Assembly: GCF_026535915.1 (NCBI RefSeq)
Contig: NZ_JAFNPF010000004.1
Location: 10,620-74,619, forward strand
Direction: 5' to 3'
Source: Snodgrassella sp945267035
GTDB lineage: Bacteria; Pseudomonadota; Gammaproteobacteria; Burkholderiales; Neisseriaceae
Length of the DNA stretch: 64,000 nucleotides
The notes beneath the pieces are model-generated. The model was given only the letters and a program-made list of their open reading frames with translations, ran no database searches and was not told the origin of the DNA. This document shows, piece after piece, positions 26,740 to 35,327 of this stretch (its first letter is position 1; each line of letters begins with the position of its first letter). The translations under genes were made by a program, and so were the position numbers.

Positions 26740-27520
26740 GCTTATTCTGGAAAAGGGAACGGTACGCATGATAAAAGTTACGTACAAATAAAAGCAGAAG
26801 AACTTATAGCTCAAGCTAAGACAGCAGAAGCCGAACTTACTGATTTATTAATTAAATGAGCTGAGGAAAATAAAAGGATTAGATTTCAGATTAAAGTCAG
26901 TTGAATCTTTGACTAGAAAACGACAATCAGATGGAATCAATACCGAAATGAAACAAGTTCTTCATTAACAACTATATTCGAAAACTCAAAATTAATATCT
27001 GGGATAAAAACAATGCTAGATGCATTAAAACACAAACGAAATAAGAGGTAGCTATCACAATACTTATCAACATTGAGCTGATTATAAAAGTATAAATACT
27101 AATTTTGAAACATCTAATGGGCAAGTCTTTGCATTGCAGTTTCATATACCTGAAAGCTTTAACCTATAACGAAATATAAATCTGGTATTGTAGGAAGAAG
27201 CAAGATTAACTAGTGCCACAAAAGAGATAAGTAAACCTGAAATAACAAAATCCTAATGCAGGTGAACCTGAGGCTTTAAATTAGATTATGATAGAGAAAG
27301 TGGAAAGTATACAGAACCGCGAATTAAAAGACTCAGCAACAGATAAAGCTTTTTTAATAGATGAAATGAGTGAAGGCAAGGTCATATAATGAAGCTCATG
27401 CTCAAACCTGTAAAGAATAGGGAATTACCGCCGAATTGGAAAAAAGACCGATAGAAGAACTGCCTTTTTATACTCAAGACGCGGAAGCAGCAGATATAAC
27501 TGAAAGTTTAAACTATTAAA
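26740..27520 (+). pseudogene. Decayed RelA/SpoT-like toxin domain
   Basis: Interrupted by many stops and frameshifts, but several blocks remain in the order expected of RelA/SpoT-fold toxin domains. GLDFRLKSVESLTRK is at 26876-26920. RGSYHNTY and, after a stop, DYKSINTNFET plus QVFALQFHIPESF fall at 27044-27165. EEARLTSATKE is at 27194-27226. A further block KRPIEELPFYTQDAEAAD lies near 27450. Known members of this fold are (p)ppGpp/(p)ppApp synthetase toxins. The match is by eye and the gene is dead. It is followed directly by an intact small gene that may be its former immunity gene. Confidence 0.55.
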
Positions 27521-27530
27521 AAATAAACCA

Positions 27531-27872
27531 ATGAAAGAGAATTATAATCAACATCTTGATGAAATATCTAAACTGATTATTCTAAGGATGGCTAGCCTTC
27601 GAAAAATAGAATCTAGTTACCAGTTTGAGAGAATGTTTCTACATATTGGAAGTATAGCGAGTCCAACTAGGTTACTTGATGAATTAGCACAAGATAAATT
27701 AATAGTACATGAAGGTATTTTTGATAAAGATCCCTCTTTTTATAAAAATATTTTGACAACAAAAAAAGGATTGGATTATTTAAATGAAAAATTAAAAAAC
27801 ACTTCATTTTCTACCAAAGAATTGACTGGGCAAAGAATGGATATATTGAAAAAGATATTTGGCAAAGATTGA
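27531..27872 (+). CDS. Small winged-helix-like protein, candidate immunity gene
   Basis: 113 residues. The body has LIILRMASLRKIESSYQFE and GSIASPTRLLDELAQDKLIV, ending TTKKGLDYLNEKL, a helix-turn-helix plus wing pattern. It shares its end motif with the 81-residue gene at 26418. It starts 11 bp after the last codons of the decayed RelA/SpoT-like domain, so it is best explained as the immunity or antitoxin partner left behind when the toxin died. That is inference from position. No ribosome binding site stronger than an A-rich tract is seen. Confidence 0.5.
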   Translation: MKENYNQHLDEISKLIILRMASLRKIESSYQFERMFLHIGSIASPTRLLDELAQDKLIVHEGIFDKDPSFYKNILTTKKGLDYLNEKLKNTSFSTKELTGQRMDILKKIFGKD

Positions 27873-29153
27873 TTTTTTATGCCTGAAAAGAGATAAATCA
27901 AATATGTACATGGGTTATATTTTAATAGTGAGTGCTCATTAGTTTATGTTTGATAGATAAGTAATATTTGCATAGGTACGTGTTTCATAATAAGACTATA
28001 CCAATCAATACACAAGCAACCGTTTAACAACAGCCAATGCCGTTGTTGAACATGATTCCATGTAGACTGAAAAATTTAACCGCTAACTTAAGGTCCTGAA
28101 GGTAATCAATATTTTTTTAAATAATTTCAGACTAAACAAATATTAATCACGCCCGAAATATTTTGAGTAATTAATATTAAATAACTGCCCTGTTTATTGG
28201 CATTGTGTTCATAGAAATAAATGCATTGGTTTTCTACCATTTTGCTCAAGAAAATTATGTGAGTCTTTTAGCATTAGTCAAACCATCAATAAAGAAGGTA
28301 TTAATTCTTCATTATGGCTCATGTAAAAGCGCCAATAAACCGCAGCACCTTGAACTATATTCAAACCTATCTTAAAAGCTATAGATCAACATTTGCCGTC
28401 AGCATTGATTTCAGCTTTAGTATCTGCGTTAAAATTTAGGTATATCTTGCAGAAGCCTTTGTCATAAAATGTTCTGAAAATCAGGTAAGCATAAATAAGC
28501 GGTTTCAATCATGGAAGAAAAGGGACATGCTACAACGGTTATCCCAGTTAATTCGAAAAAATGAGAATCATCGCTTTTGACAAAATTAAAAAGTAGAACA
28601 TTTATTCATGTCATTTAGATTATGCTGATCACTGATTTGCCACTTGACGTGAAAAGGTTACGCATTGGCTTCAATACCTAACGCTTGCTCGTTTTGATAA
28701 TTTTTTGATAAAAACGACTTGAGTATATGATTCGTGCCCTTTTTCGCTCTCTTAAAAAGAGAGTAAGCTGTCCTCATTCCCAAACATGGTCATTCTATTT
28801 TGAGACTAGCGCTTCTTTTATCATGCTATTGTTAGCTTTCACCATCTTATATATTTAATGAAATAGAGTTAAGGCTGAACATAGAGAAAATAGGCTTGAA
28901 ATTAATTACCACACCATTGTCACTCAGACCAACCAAATTTAAATAATTAATGTAGTCAGTTAAAATAATTCAAATTGCATATAATAGCTTAATAAGACCA
29001 GCAACTAGCCACTAGACACGTTTGATTCCCGACTCATTAAATATGAGTTACTAAATGAATAAATGAACGAAACCCTTGATAAACTAGATAAGTCGTATAG
29101 GCTCGTTTATGACCAAACTAAGTAGATTTATGCGCACAATATATTCACCCTTA
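27873..29153. other. Gene-poor, AT-rich stretch with possible transposase debris
   Basis: About 1.28 kb without an intact gene. Around 28490-28600 one frame gives NKRFQSWKKRDMLQRLSQL, which faintly resembles the N-terminal region of IS5-type transposases, then runs into stops. No inverted repeats or target duplications bound it. I would call this stretch degraded accessory DNA at the edge of the toxin region, with nothing functional visible. Confidence 0.35.
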
Positions 29154-30065
29154 TTAGGCCGCTTTTATCCATAACTTCTGATTCTTCTGATCTATTCGAA
29201 GCATATATTTTTTCAGAAAATCCATTCCTAACAAACCATCTGCATTAAATTCTTTTGGCATGTTATCAATGATCACTGCGCGGATTGATAATTTTTTCAC
29301 TGCAGGATTATCCAGGTAGATATTAATTGTTTCAGGTTTGCCATTTTTATTTAAACGCACAGCCGCTTCATTTTGCTTATCAAGTGATAAATCAACCCCT
29401 TGTTTTAAATGTTCGGGCAATGACTTTCCAGCAACCATACTCATTGTTGCACCCGTATCGATAACCAAACGATACGTTTTATTTTGATCAGCTAATTCAA
29501 CAATTAATCCTTCTTGAGGATCATAAAGGTAGGGTAGAGCAACCCATTTATCATCGTTTTGAGCATCCTCGTCAATGTCATCCACACGAATATGTTGATG
29601 CGCGAAATCTAAAGTTAGCACATGATTGGCAAAAAGCGTTAAACCAATGACGGGTAGATTTTCTTCCGGTTCTGGCGGCAGTTTTTCCGACGGGTCGCTG
29701 GAAAAACCAAATCCCCATTTTTGAAGTTCAACAGCCTGAATATGGTCAAAATCCATTCCGTTAATATTCAGGTGTTTGATCTCAAATTTAGCGGTTTTAA
29801 TGATATTTCCGGCTATATCAGTACTCAAATAATCATCGGCTTCTCTAGCAACTTGAGGCAAATTTTGCAGCATAGACATAGGTAAATGTAAAGGGATTTG
29901 AGACCCACTATCCAGCATAAACTGAGTAGGCGTGCCATTGATATCCAGCGTAACCAGCGCAACAGAAACATCTTGAGCAAATCGAACCGGCAAAATCACC
30001 GCTTTCGCAAACGCCAAATTCATCACTGATACCCAAGCGCACATCAAAAGACCCAATAAACGCAT
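29154..30065 (-). CDS. Exported retropepsin-like aspartyl protease
   Basis: 303 residues from the ATG at 30065, preceded by an AAGGTGGA ribosome binding site. An in-frame ATG 33 bp upstream encodes a short repeat of the same residues and is less likely. A signal peptide (MRLLGLLMCAWVSVMNLAFA) directs export. Two aspartyl protease half-sites are visible: FMLDSGSQ (Asp about 52) and LVIDTGATMS (Asp about 203). Each is followed by a flap-like beta region and, in the second lobe, by GLLGMDFLKKY. This is the two-lobe layout of bacterial retropepsin-like proteins. The substrate is unknown. It ends the minus-strand cluster and lies 62 bp downstream of the amino acid transporter ATPase. Confidence 0.8.
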   Translation of the reverse strand: MRLLGLLMCAWVSVMNLAFAKAVILPVRFAQDVSVALVTLDINGTPTQFMLDSGSQIPLHLPMSMLQNLPQVAREADDYLSTDIAGNIIKTAKFEIKHLNINGMDFDHIQAVELQKWGFGFSSDPSEKLPPEPEENLPVIGLTLFANHVLTLDFAHQHIRVDDIDEDAQNDDKWVALPYLYDPQEGLIVELADQNKTYRLVIDTGATMSMVAGKSLPEHLKQGVDLSLDKQNEAAVRLNKNGKPETINIYLDNPAVKKLSIRAVIIDNMPKEFNADGLLGMDFLKKYMLRIDQKNQKLWIKAA

Positions 30066-30127
30066 TAAATCCACCTTTACCTTCACCAATAAACGCAATA
30101 AACTACATCATTAAAGTCTTATAAAAA

Positions 30128-30907
30128 TTACTTCAACATCGAACTTAAAAAAGCCTGAGTGCGCGCATGTTGCGGATGAGCAAAAAAACTTTTCGCTTCA
30201 CCCGATTCTACAATCACACCTTTATCCATAAACATCACCTTGTTTGCCACTTCACGCGCAAAGCCCATCTCATGGGTGACCACCACCATCGTCATCTTAT
30301 CTTCTGCCAGTTGTTGCATTGTTTTCAGTACTTCACCTGTCAACTCTGGATCTAATGCAGAAGTTGGTTCATCAAACAGCATAATTTGAGGCTGCATCGC
30401 CAAAGCACGCGCGATGGCTACCCGTTGTTTCTGACCACCGGACAATTGCGACGGATAAGCATCTTGTTTATTTAACAAACCGACTTTTTGCAACAATTCC
30501 TCTGCCAACGGCACAATCTGATCTCGTTTCATCTTTTTCACCGTCATTGGCGCTTCGATGACATTTTCCAAAACCGTCATATGTGGAAACAGATTGAACT
30601 GTTGAAAAACCATGCCCATACGTGTACATATTTTTTTAATTTCCTGCTCTGACACATATTGAGCGCGCTGATGACTATTATTTTGCACTAAAAAGTCATT
30701 TTCAATCGCAATACTGCCGGCATCTATCTTTTCCAGATAATTCAGACAGCGCAACAGCGTTGATTTGCCCGAACCCGATGAACCAATAATAGCCACCACT
30801 TCTGAGCGGGCAACCTGAATATCCACCCCTTTGAGTACTTCATTATTACCAAAAGCTTTATGGATACCTCGAGCATCAATCATCAAATCAGTCGTCGTAG
30901 CGTGCAT
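30128..30907 (-). CDS. Polar amino acid ABC transporter, ATP-binding protein
   Basis: 259 residues, GlnQ/ArtP/TcyN class. Walker A GSSGSGKST (42-50), Q-loop MVFQQFNLFPHMTVLENV, signature LSGGQKQR, Walker B IMLFDEPTSALDPE and the switch His VVTHEMGFA are all intact. It overlaps the permease gene by 20 bp and so is translationally linked to it. With the permease and the lipoprotein further upstream it forms a complete importer. Class members import glutamine, arginine, histidine or cystine; the exact substrate is not determined by these motifs. Confidence 0.92.
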   Translation of the reverse strand: MHATTTDLMIDARGIHKAFGNNEVLKGVDIQVARSEVVAIIGSSGSGKSTLLRCLNYLEKIDAGSIAIENDFLVQNNSHQRAQYVSEQEIKKICTRMGMVFQQFNLFPHMTVLENVIEAPMTVKKMKRDQIVPLAEELLQKVGLLNKQDAYPSQLSGGQKQRVAIARALAMQPQIMLFDEPTSALDPELTGEVLKTMQQLAEDKMTMVVVTHEMGFAREVANKVMFMDKGVIVESGEAKSFFAHPQHARTQAFLSSMLK

Positions 30908-31532
30908 AGCGTTTCTCCATATTTTGAAAACCCCACGTTAAAATCAGGGTCATAATCAGATAAAACACCGCCGCCACCACAAAAGGCATCAGGCTAAACT
31001 CTCGCTGCACCAGCTGATAGGTCACTCGCATCACATCTTGCAGAGCCAACACATAAACCAGAGAAGTGTCTTTAACTAGGGTAATGGTTTCATTACTTAA
31101 GGGAGGCAAAATCTTTTTCCACATTTGTGGTAGCACAATCCGACGCATCGTCTGCCCATAACTCATACCCAGCGTCTTGGCTGCTTCGTACTGTCCTTTA
31201 CCTACTCCCTGAATACCGGCACGAAAGATTTCAGCAAAATAAGCGGCATAATTGAGGACAAACGCCACCACCGCAGTCGTATAAGCTGGCAATCGGATAT
31301 TGACCGCAGGTAAAGCAAAATAGATAAAGAAAATTTGCAACATCAAAGGTGTGCCACGCATAACCCAGATATAAACATTAACCGTTATATCCAGTGCCTT
31401 AATTTTAGACAGACGCAGTAAAGCCAGCACCAGCCCTAGCGGAATCGAAAAAAGTAGAGTGATGGCAAATAAACTAAGCGTTATCTTCGCCCCAGTCCAC
31501 AACTCAGGTAACATATTTAACACATAATTCAT
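30888..31532 (-). CDS. Polar amino acid ABC transporter, permease
   Basis: 214 residues with five membrane segments. The cytosolic EAA loop is seen as YEAAKTLGMSYGQTMRRIVLPQ, the coupling helix that contacts the ATPase. The N-terminal HisM-type segment (LPELWTGAKITLSLFAITLL) is typical. It would form a homodimer, since only one permease gene is present. A 14-bp-stem hairpin separates it from the solute-binding gene upstream. It overlaps the ATPase gene. Confidence 0.92.
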   Translation of the reverse strand: MNYVLNMLPELWTGAKITLSLFAITLLFSIPLGLVLALLRLSKIKALDITVNVYIWVMRGTPLMLQIFFIYFALPAVNIRLPAYTTAVVAFVLNYAAYFAEIFRAGIQGVGKGQYEAAKTLGMSYGQTMRRIVLPQMWKKILPPLSNETITLVKDTSLVYVLALQDVMRVTYQLVQREFSLMPFVVAAVFYLIMTLILTWGFQNMEKRYARYDD

Positions 31533-31553
31533 GTGTATTCCTTAAAACAACAA

Positions 31554-31590
31554 CAACGCTGCCTGAACAGATCACATTCAGGCAGCGTTG
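31554..31590 (-). promoter_or_regulatory. Intercistronic hairpin between binding protein and permease genes
   Basis: Perfect 14-bp inverted repeat (31554-31567 and 31577-31590) with a 9-base loop. It sits in the 78-bp gap between the binding-protein gene and the permease gene. It lacks a T-tract. Such a stem usually stabilises or attenuates the transcript so that more binding protein than transporter is made. The arms contain GCTGCCTGAA, the core of one Neisseriaceae uptake-sequence dialect. Confidence 0.65.
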
Positions 31591-31610
31591 ATTCCAGAGC
31601 AAAATCGCGA

Positions 31611-32408
31611 TTATTTAATCACGTCTTTACCGAACCATTTTGTCGCAATTTTAGCAGATGTACCATCTGCTTTCATACTGTCCAACGCTGTTTGGATTTT
31701 TTGTTGTAGTGCCTGATCATCCTTACGGAAAGCCACACCATATTCTTCTGTACCAAAATTGTCTTCTAATACTTTATATTCATTAGGTTTTTTGGATACA
31801 TAATAGCGACCAACCACTTCATCGACCACCAAAGCATCAACACGTTTAGCAGAAACATCCATCAATGCCGTGACATTATCACCATATTTTTTCAGTTCTT
31901 TAAAAGATTTAGCCACATTTGGTTCAGATTCTACCGCCTCAACAGCACTACTACCATCCTGAACAGCCACAATCTTATCAGCCAAATCTGCTTTACTATT
32001 GATTCCACCATCAGGGCGAACAACAATAATCTGGTGATTATCCATATAGGGTTTAGACAACAACAATTGCTGTTGACGTTGTGGCGTAATAGTTAAACCA
32101 TTCCACAACATATCGACGCGTTTACTGTTTAATTCTGACTCTTTCGCGCTCCAGTCAATCGGTTTAAGTTCTACGGTCAAACCAGCACGCTTGGCCGCTT
32201 CGCGAGCCATATCGATATCAAATCCCACCAATTCATTATTTTCATCGCGAAAACCCATGGGTGGAAAACTATCATCCAGCCCCATGACTACCAACGTACT
32301 CTTATCTTGCTGAGCAGAACTGGCTGCTGAAGAAGATCCATCACTACACGCTGCAAGCATCATTGCAACCACGGAACCAAACAATATAGACCTAATGGTA
32401 TTTTGCAT
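31611..32408 (-). CDS. Polar amino acid ABC transporter, substrate-binding lipoprotein
   Basis: 265 residues. The lipoprotein signal has a lipobox ending LAAC (about 17-20) followed by a Ser-rich linker. The type-3 solute-binding core shows PPMGFRDENNELVGFDIDMA, then LNSKRVDMLWNGLTITPQR and YGVAFRKDDQALQQKIQTAL (short blocks of the usual SBP_bac_3 pattern). FDIDMAREAAKRAG and the aspartate DALVVDE fit amino acid binding. It is the first gene of the three-gene transporter. An extended -10-like TATAGT lies about 40 bp before the start, suggesting its promoter. Confidence 0.92.
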   Translation of the reverse strand: MQNTIRSILFGSVVAMMLAACSDGSSSAASSAQQDKSTLVVMGLDDSFPPMGFRDENNELVGFDIDMAREAAKRAGLTVELKPIDWSAKESELNSKRVDMLWNGLTITPQRQQQLLLSKPYMDNHQIIVVRPDGGINSKADLADKIVAVQDGSSAVEAVESEPNVAKSFKELKKYGDNVTALMDVSAKRVDALVVDEVVGRYYVSKKPNEYKVLEDNFGTEEYGVAFRKDDQALQQKIQTALDSMKADGTSAKIATKWFGKDVIK

Positions 32409-32689
32409 AAAAAAAATTCCTGAAAAGGCTAACGACCATCACACTATACGCGATTTTTATTAACCTTACATCAAATAAACAATGAATAAAATTGCTGATA
32501 AGTAGGAAACAAATTAATCCACTGATACAGAAAAAAACATTCTATCCAACTGACGAGATAAACCTGAAACCTAAATTTGTCATGCTAATTTATACCGCGG
32601 CAATATCCTTACCAATGAAAAGCCATCACCCAAAGCCAAAGCAATATGACAAAAATAAGACGGTACAAATCATCAGCAACTTAGCGGTA

Positions 32690-33442
32690 TTACGCAGCCT
32701 GATCCATGCGAAAAAATATTTTTCCTTCTTCATCAACACGCCGAATCGGCCACTGGTATACATCGCTTAATAATTCGGTTTGCATCACTTCCCGTGGCGC
32801 ACCTGCTGCCACAATTTGTCCTTCATTAAGTAACACCACAAAATCAGAATAATTAGCGGCCATAGACAAATCATGTAGAACCATCACCACACTAAAATGG
32901 TCATGATTCTGCTGCAAATAATCCATCAACCTATGTTGATGGCGGATATCCAAGTGATTACACGGCTCATCCAGTAATAGTACCGAAGCATTTTGCAACA
33001 AGGCACGCACCACATTAGCACGCTGCTGTTCACCACCAGACAGGCTGCCAATTCGTTGGTGAGCTAATGCACTCAAATCAAATACATCTAATAAATGGTT
33101 TAATTGCGCTAAAGGTGCCTTAACGGGTCTGAACCAGCCAGCATGATGCGAACAACCCAATTGAACATACTCGGTTACCGTCAGCGGTAGATTATATTGT
33201 CCATGTTGACCAACCCAAGCCACCTGCCCTTGCTTAAGCTGATTCACAACCTTCTCACCACGTAATAACACCCCAGCACCATGCAATCCAAGTAAAGCAC
33301 GCAGTAAAGTAGATTTACCGGCACCATTTGGACCAATAATACTGATATGCTGATGATCGGGTAAATCCAGTTCATCTATCGCCAGAATGCAACGTTTGCG
33401 CGGTTGAACCTGAACATTACGCAGCGTAAATAACTTTCCCAT
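32690..33442 (-). CDS. hmuV: Heme ABC transporter, ATP-binding protein HmuV
   Basis: 250 residues, FecE/BtuD-type. Walker A GPNGAGKST (37-45), signature SLSGGEQQR, Walker B VLLLDEPCNHLDIRHQ and switch His VMVLHDLSMAANY are intact. It is the last gene of the heme operon, 9 bp after the permease. Paired with HmuU and HmuT it would move heme across the inner membrane. The assignment to heme rather than siderophore rests on the neighbouring HmuS and hemoglobin-type receptors. It is followed by a roughly 280-bp gap before the amino acid transporter. Confidence 0.88.
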   Translation of the reverse strand: MGKLFTLRNVQVQPRKRCILAIDELDLPDHQHISIIGPNGAGKSTLLRALLGLHGAGVLLRGEKVVNQLKQGQVAWVGQHGQYNLPLTVTEYVQLGCSHHAGWFRPVKAPLAQLNHLLDVFDLSALAHQRIGSLSGGEQQRANVVRALLQNASVLLLDEPCNHLDIRHQHRLMDYLQQNHDHFSVVMVLHDLSMAANYSDFVVLLNEGQIVAAGAPREVMQTELLSDVYQWPIRRVDEEGKIFFRMDQAA

Positions 33443-33451
33443 AAACCGTTC

Positions 33452-34459
33452 CTAGCGACGTAATGGTTGTAAGAACAACCACAAGAAAAAGGGGCCACCA
33501 AGTAAAGCAATGACAATACCCACTGGAATATCCACTGGATAACTCAGCCAACGCGCAAAGCTGTCTACCACCAATAAAAAAATTGCTCCTAGCCAGGCAG
33601 ACAATAAAATAATGCGCCGGCGACTACCTCCACGTACTCGCGCCACCACATTGGGCACCATCATACCGAGAAAACCAATAATACCCGCTAAGGATACCGC
33701 AGCACCCGTCAGCAGAGCCACACCCACTACCGTCCACATTCGTGTACGTTGCACCGCTACACCCATACTAATAGCTGTTTCTGGACCCAACATCAGAATA
33801 TCCAGATTACGGCCAATAGCCATCAATATCGCCAGACCCAACAAAATAATCATCAGGCCATACCAAGGTGAAGTAAATCCGGCGTCAGCCAAACTACCCG
33901 CCAGCCAATTAGTGGCACTACGTAAAACAATGTCATCAGATAGAAACAGAATCAGACTGACTAAGGCTCCGCAAAAAGCACTGATCACAAAACCCATCAC
34001 CAGCAAACCAAGCGTGCCACCACCAAGCAGTCGATGCACGGTTAAAATCAGCATACACACCAACAAAGCGCCGCAAAAGGCGGCAACTGGAACCGATATT
34101 CCTCCCAATCCAAATGCCAGTACCGCAATCACGCCGAGTGCAGCACCACCTGAAGTTCCAATCAAACTTGGATCGGCGAGGGGATTATCAAATAATGCCT
34201 GTAACGCGGCACCACCAGCAGCTAACGAAGACCCTACTAGCAAGGCCACCATAACGCGTGGCAAGCGGATATCCAGTGTGATTTCATCCAGAGTTTGTGG
34301 CCATTGCCAACCGCCCAAACCAATTCCAAGACAAAACCAACTTAAAGCCATACTCGAAACAAGGGCAATAACAATCCAGATAACAGATGACCAGATCTCT
34401 TTTTTGGTCTTATCCTGTTCAACAGAATCAGCAGTATGCTGCACATGAGTCATGGTCAT
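33452..34459 (-). CDS. hmuU: Heme ABC transporter, permease HmuU
   Basis: 335 residues, FecCD family, with about ten membrane spans. LDIRLPRVMVALLVGSSLAAGG and QALFDNPLADPSLIGTSGG-like blocks (QALFDNPLADPSLIG) are the family signature for periplasmic binding-protein-dependent iron/heme permeases. GIIGFLGMMVPNVVARVRG also fits. The start overlaps the hmuT stop (ATGA), and a second in-frame Met lies at residue 3. It works with HmuV and HmuT. Length is normal and no breaks are seen. Confidence 0.9.
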   Translation of the reverse strand: MTMTHVQHTADSVEQDKTKKEIWSSVIWIVIALVSSMALSWFCLGIGLGGWQWPQTLDEITLDIRLPRVMVALLVGSSLAAGGAALQALFDNPLADPSLIGTSGGAALGVIAVLAFGLGGISVPVAAFCGALLVCMLILTVHRLLGGGTLGLLVMGFVISAFCGALVSLILFLSDDIVLRSATNWLAGSLADAGFTSPWYGLMIILLGLAILMAIGRNLDILMLGPETAISMGVAVQRTRMWTVVGVALLTGAAVSLAGIIGFLGMMVPNVVARVRGGSRRRIILLSAWLGAIFLLVVDSFARWLSYPVDIPVGIVIALLGGPFFLWLFLQPLRR

Positions 34460-35244
34460 TTAGCCAATTGATGAAGTTTAGGAATAACCTGTGGGGTATT
34501 GATGCCATAGCGGAAAATATCGTTGGCATGCATAAAATAAATTTTTTGATTTTTAGCCGCAGGTGAGACAGCAATTTCCGGGCGTTTGGCAAAACCCTGC
34601 ACGCCGCCTAAGACTTTAGCGTTACGCGATGCAATCAAAATCACATCAGGTTTGGCCGCCAACCAAGCTTCACGAGACATCGGCTTAAACCCTTCAATTG
34701 CCGCTGCAGCATTGATACCACCGGCTCGTTGAATCAATATATCCGCTGCAGTATTACGACCAGCCACTAATCGACCATCATAACTAATCAGGTAACGCTT
34801 GCCTGTTTTGGGCATTTGTTTTACCTGACCAAGCCAAGTGCTCGCCAGCTTTTCAGCCTGTGCCGGTTTACCAATCAGTTTACCAATTTCCCGTATACCA
34901 TTAGCATAGCCATCAATACTATTATTGGGTTCTACATTAACAGCATTAATGCCCACCTGCTTTAAATTTGCATAAATGGTGGATGGCTGCGCCATCCAGG
35001 AACCCAGTACAATAGTCGGTTTTTTTGCCGCGATAGGTTCCACACTTAAACCATGAAATAAACCGATGCTGGGCACATTTTTTAACGCCGGATTGGTCGT
35101 AGAAACATCCCGACCAACCACTTCATTAGCACTACCCAAAGCGACAACCACGTCAGCGACATCAGACGTTAACGTCACAATTCGAGCAGCAGATGCAAAC
35201 GGAAGAGCGGCACACATCGCTACCGCTAACAATAATTTTTTCAT
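34456..35244 (-). CDS. hmuT: Periplasmic heme-binding protein HmuT
   Basis: 262 residues with a short signal peptide (MKKLLLAVAMCAALPFASA, cleavage after ASA). The TroA/BtuF-type two-lobe fold is suggested by RIVTLTSDVADVVVALG and VVGRDVSTTNPALKNVPSIG, then RPEIAVSPAAKNQKIYFM. HmuT-type heme-binding residues fall in this first block. It is placed between HmuS and the permease, with the stop/start overlap to hmuU. It captures heme in the periplasm and hands it to HmuUV. Confidence 0.88.
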   Translation of the reverse strand: MKKLLLAVAMCAALPFASAARIVTLTSDVADVVVALGSANEVVGRDVSTTNPALKNVPSIGLFHGLSVEPIAAKKPTIVLGSWMAQPSTIYANLKQVGINAVNVEPNNSIDGYANGIREIGKLIGKPAQAEKLASTWLGQVKQMPKTGKRYLISYDGRLVAGRNTAADILIQRAGGINAAAAIEGFKPMSREAWLAAKPDVILIASRNAKVLGGVQGFAKRPEIAVSPAAKNQKIYFMHANDIFRYGINTPQVIPKLHQLAK

Positions 35245-35327
35245 TATTTATCTCACTTAGCATATAAAGATAACTGGTAGATTGATCTTACTCAGTATAT
35301 TAATTCAACATATTCTACCTTTAGTGC

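Noticed and set aside
27873..29153. Complete insertion sequence
   Set aside because: Only a faint transposase-like reading around 28490-28600, with no terminal inverted repeats or target duplication visible.
33612..34448. 278-codon open frame on the plus strand
   Set aside because: Exactly antisense to hmuU, whose frame is a full FecCD family protein; the plus frame is a Pro/Ser/Thr-rich shadow.
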